Shown here: positions 63,901 to 64,000 of the stretch, one piece after another
Position numbering within the stretch: position 1 is the first letter of the stretch
How the letters are laid out: every line of letters starts with the position of its first letter
Assembly (NCBI RefSeq): GCF_030056735.1
Contig: NZ_JASHKN010000005.1
Location: 36,013 to 100,012, forward strand
Source of the DNA: Rhodococcus sp. IEGM 1409
GTDB taxonomy: Bacteria; Actinomycetota; Actinomycetes; Mycobacteriales; Mycobacteriaceae
Length of the DNA stretch: 64,000 nt
Direction of reading: 5' to 3'
Made by a program: the position numbers and the translations under genes
The notes under the pieces: generated by a model
Databases searched by the model: none
What the model was told of the DNA's origin: nothing
Seen by the model: the letters and a program-made list of their open reading frames with translations, nothing else

Positions 63901-64000
63901 TGTGGTGGGGGGGGGGGGGGGGGGGCCCCCCCCCACCCCCCCCAGCAACCGCCAGCCGGCCGGCCCGCGCCCCACCAACAACCCCCCCCCCCCCCCCCAG
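63901..64000. other. Homopolymer G/C artefact at contig end
   Basis: The last 100 bases consist mostly of runs of G and C (for example about 20 consecutive G, then C runs) with few other bases. This is unlike anything else in the window and typical of degraded assembly ends. No biological feature should be called here. Confidence 0.9.

Noticed and set aside
1..64000. tRNA, rRNA or IS element
   Set aside because: No tRNA cloverleaf with CCA-adjacent arm, no conserved rRNA segment and no transposase motif was noticed on reading. A covariance-model search would be needed for certainty.

Overview
The window is a 64 kb piece of a high-GC actinobacterial chromosome, most likely a Rhodococcus of the erythropolis/qingshengii type (inference). 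The clearest evidence is gene order. It follows the Mycobacterium tuberculosis block Rv0472c to about Rv0514: TetR, DUF445, XRE regulator, hbhA, DUF2516, deoC, DUF2993, DUF2505, murB, lprQ, SDR, ROK regulator, mshA, YbjN-like, gpm, senX3-regX3, Rv0495c, ppx, Rv0497, Rv0498, Rv0499-like, proC, Rv0500A, bS22, galE2, acyltransferase, serB-like, glutaredoxin, hemA-hemC-hemD-hemB and small membrane proteins. The mycothiol gene mshA, an EspG/PPE-like pair, an HBHA/TadA-like protein and wax-ester/TAG enzymes all fit Mycobacteriales. No rRNA, tRNA, CRISPR array, integrase or IS transposase was seen.

Layout. 1-4.1 kb: partial glycosyltransferase, small membrane proteins, a PPK2 kinase and a TetR regulator. 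4.2-11 kb: the DUF445 / XRE-hbhA / DUF2516 backbone, with an alpha/beta hydrolase and purU inserted before deoC. 11-13.5 kb: an accessory patch with an orphan AbiEi-type antitoxin and an Ig-repeat secreted protein. 13.5-17.7 kb: cell-envelope genes (methyltransferase, two DUF2505 paralogues, murB, the L,D-transpeptidase lprQ). 17.8-20.1 kb: an orphan ESX substrate-like protein and its EspG-type chaperone. 20.1-25.9 kb: an SDR, then a sulfate-ester scavenging pair (sulfatase plus TauD/AtsK-type dioxygenase), divergent from a ROK regulator. The ROK gene is preceded by a previously unannotated cysteine-rich leader ORF with a leaderless promoter. 25.9-31.5 kb: LysR/SnoaL-like pair, tocopherol-cyclase-like protein, thioesterase, LmbE-type deacetylase, MFS transporter and hydrolase. 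31.5-41.9 kb: mshA, a 4CL-like acyl-CoA ligase with a dyad-rich promoter, gpm, senX3-regX3 and ppx.

41.9-49.5 kb is a lipid module placed inside the backbone: WS/DGAT, PlsB-type acyltransferase and a HAD-PlsC fusion in one minus-strand operon. A TetR regulator, a MerR regulator with a large perfect operator-like palindrome, and a thioesterase follow. 49.5-54.5 kb: proC, an excisionase-like HTH protein, ribosomal protein bS22, a galE2-like epimerase, an acyltransferase and a HAD hydrolase. 54.7-61 kb: glutaredoxin, then rex-hemA-hemC-hemD-hemB under a promoter whose -35 region overlaps a near-consensus Rex operator, linking haem synthesis to NADH/NAD+. 61-63.5 kb: small membrane proteins and a CsoR-type copper sensor with a leaderless, operator-overlapped promoter. 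The last 0.4 kb holds a headless membrane-protein fragment and about 100 bases of homopolymer G/C that look like a degraded contig end rather than biology.

Recurring themes are translationally coupled operons (ATGA/GTGA overlaps), strong hairpins between convergent genes, and inserted lipid, sulfur and envelope genes on a conserved backbone.
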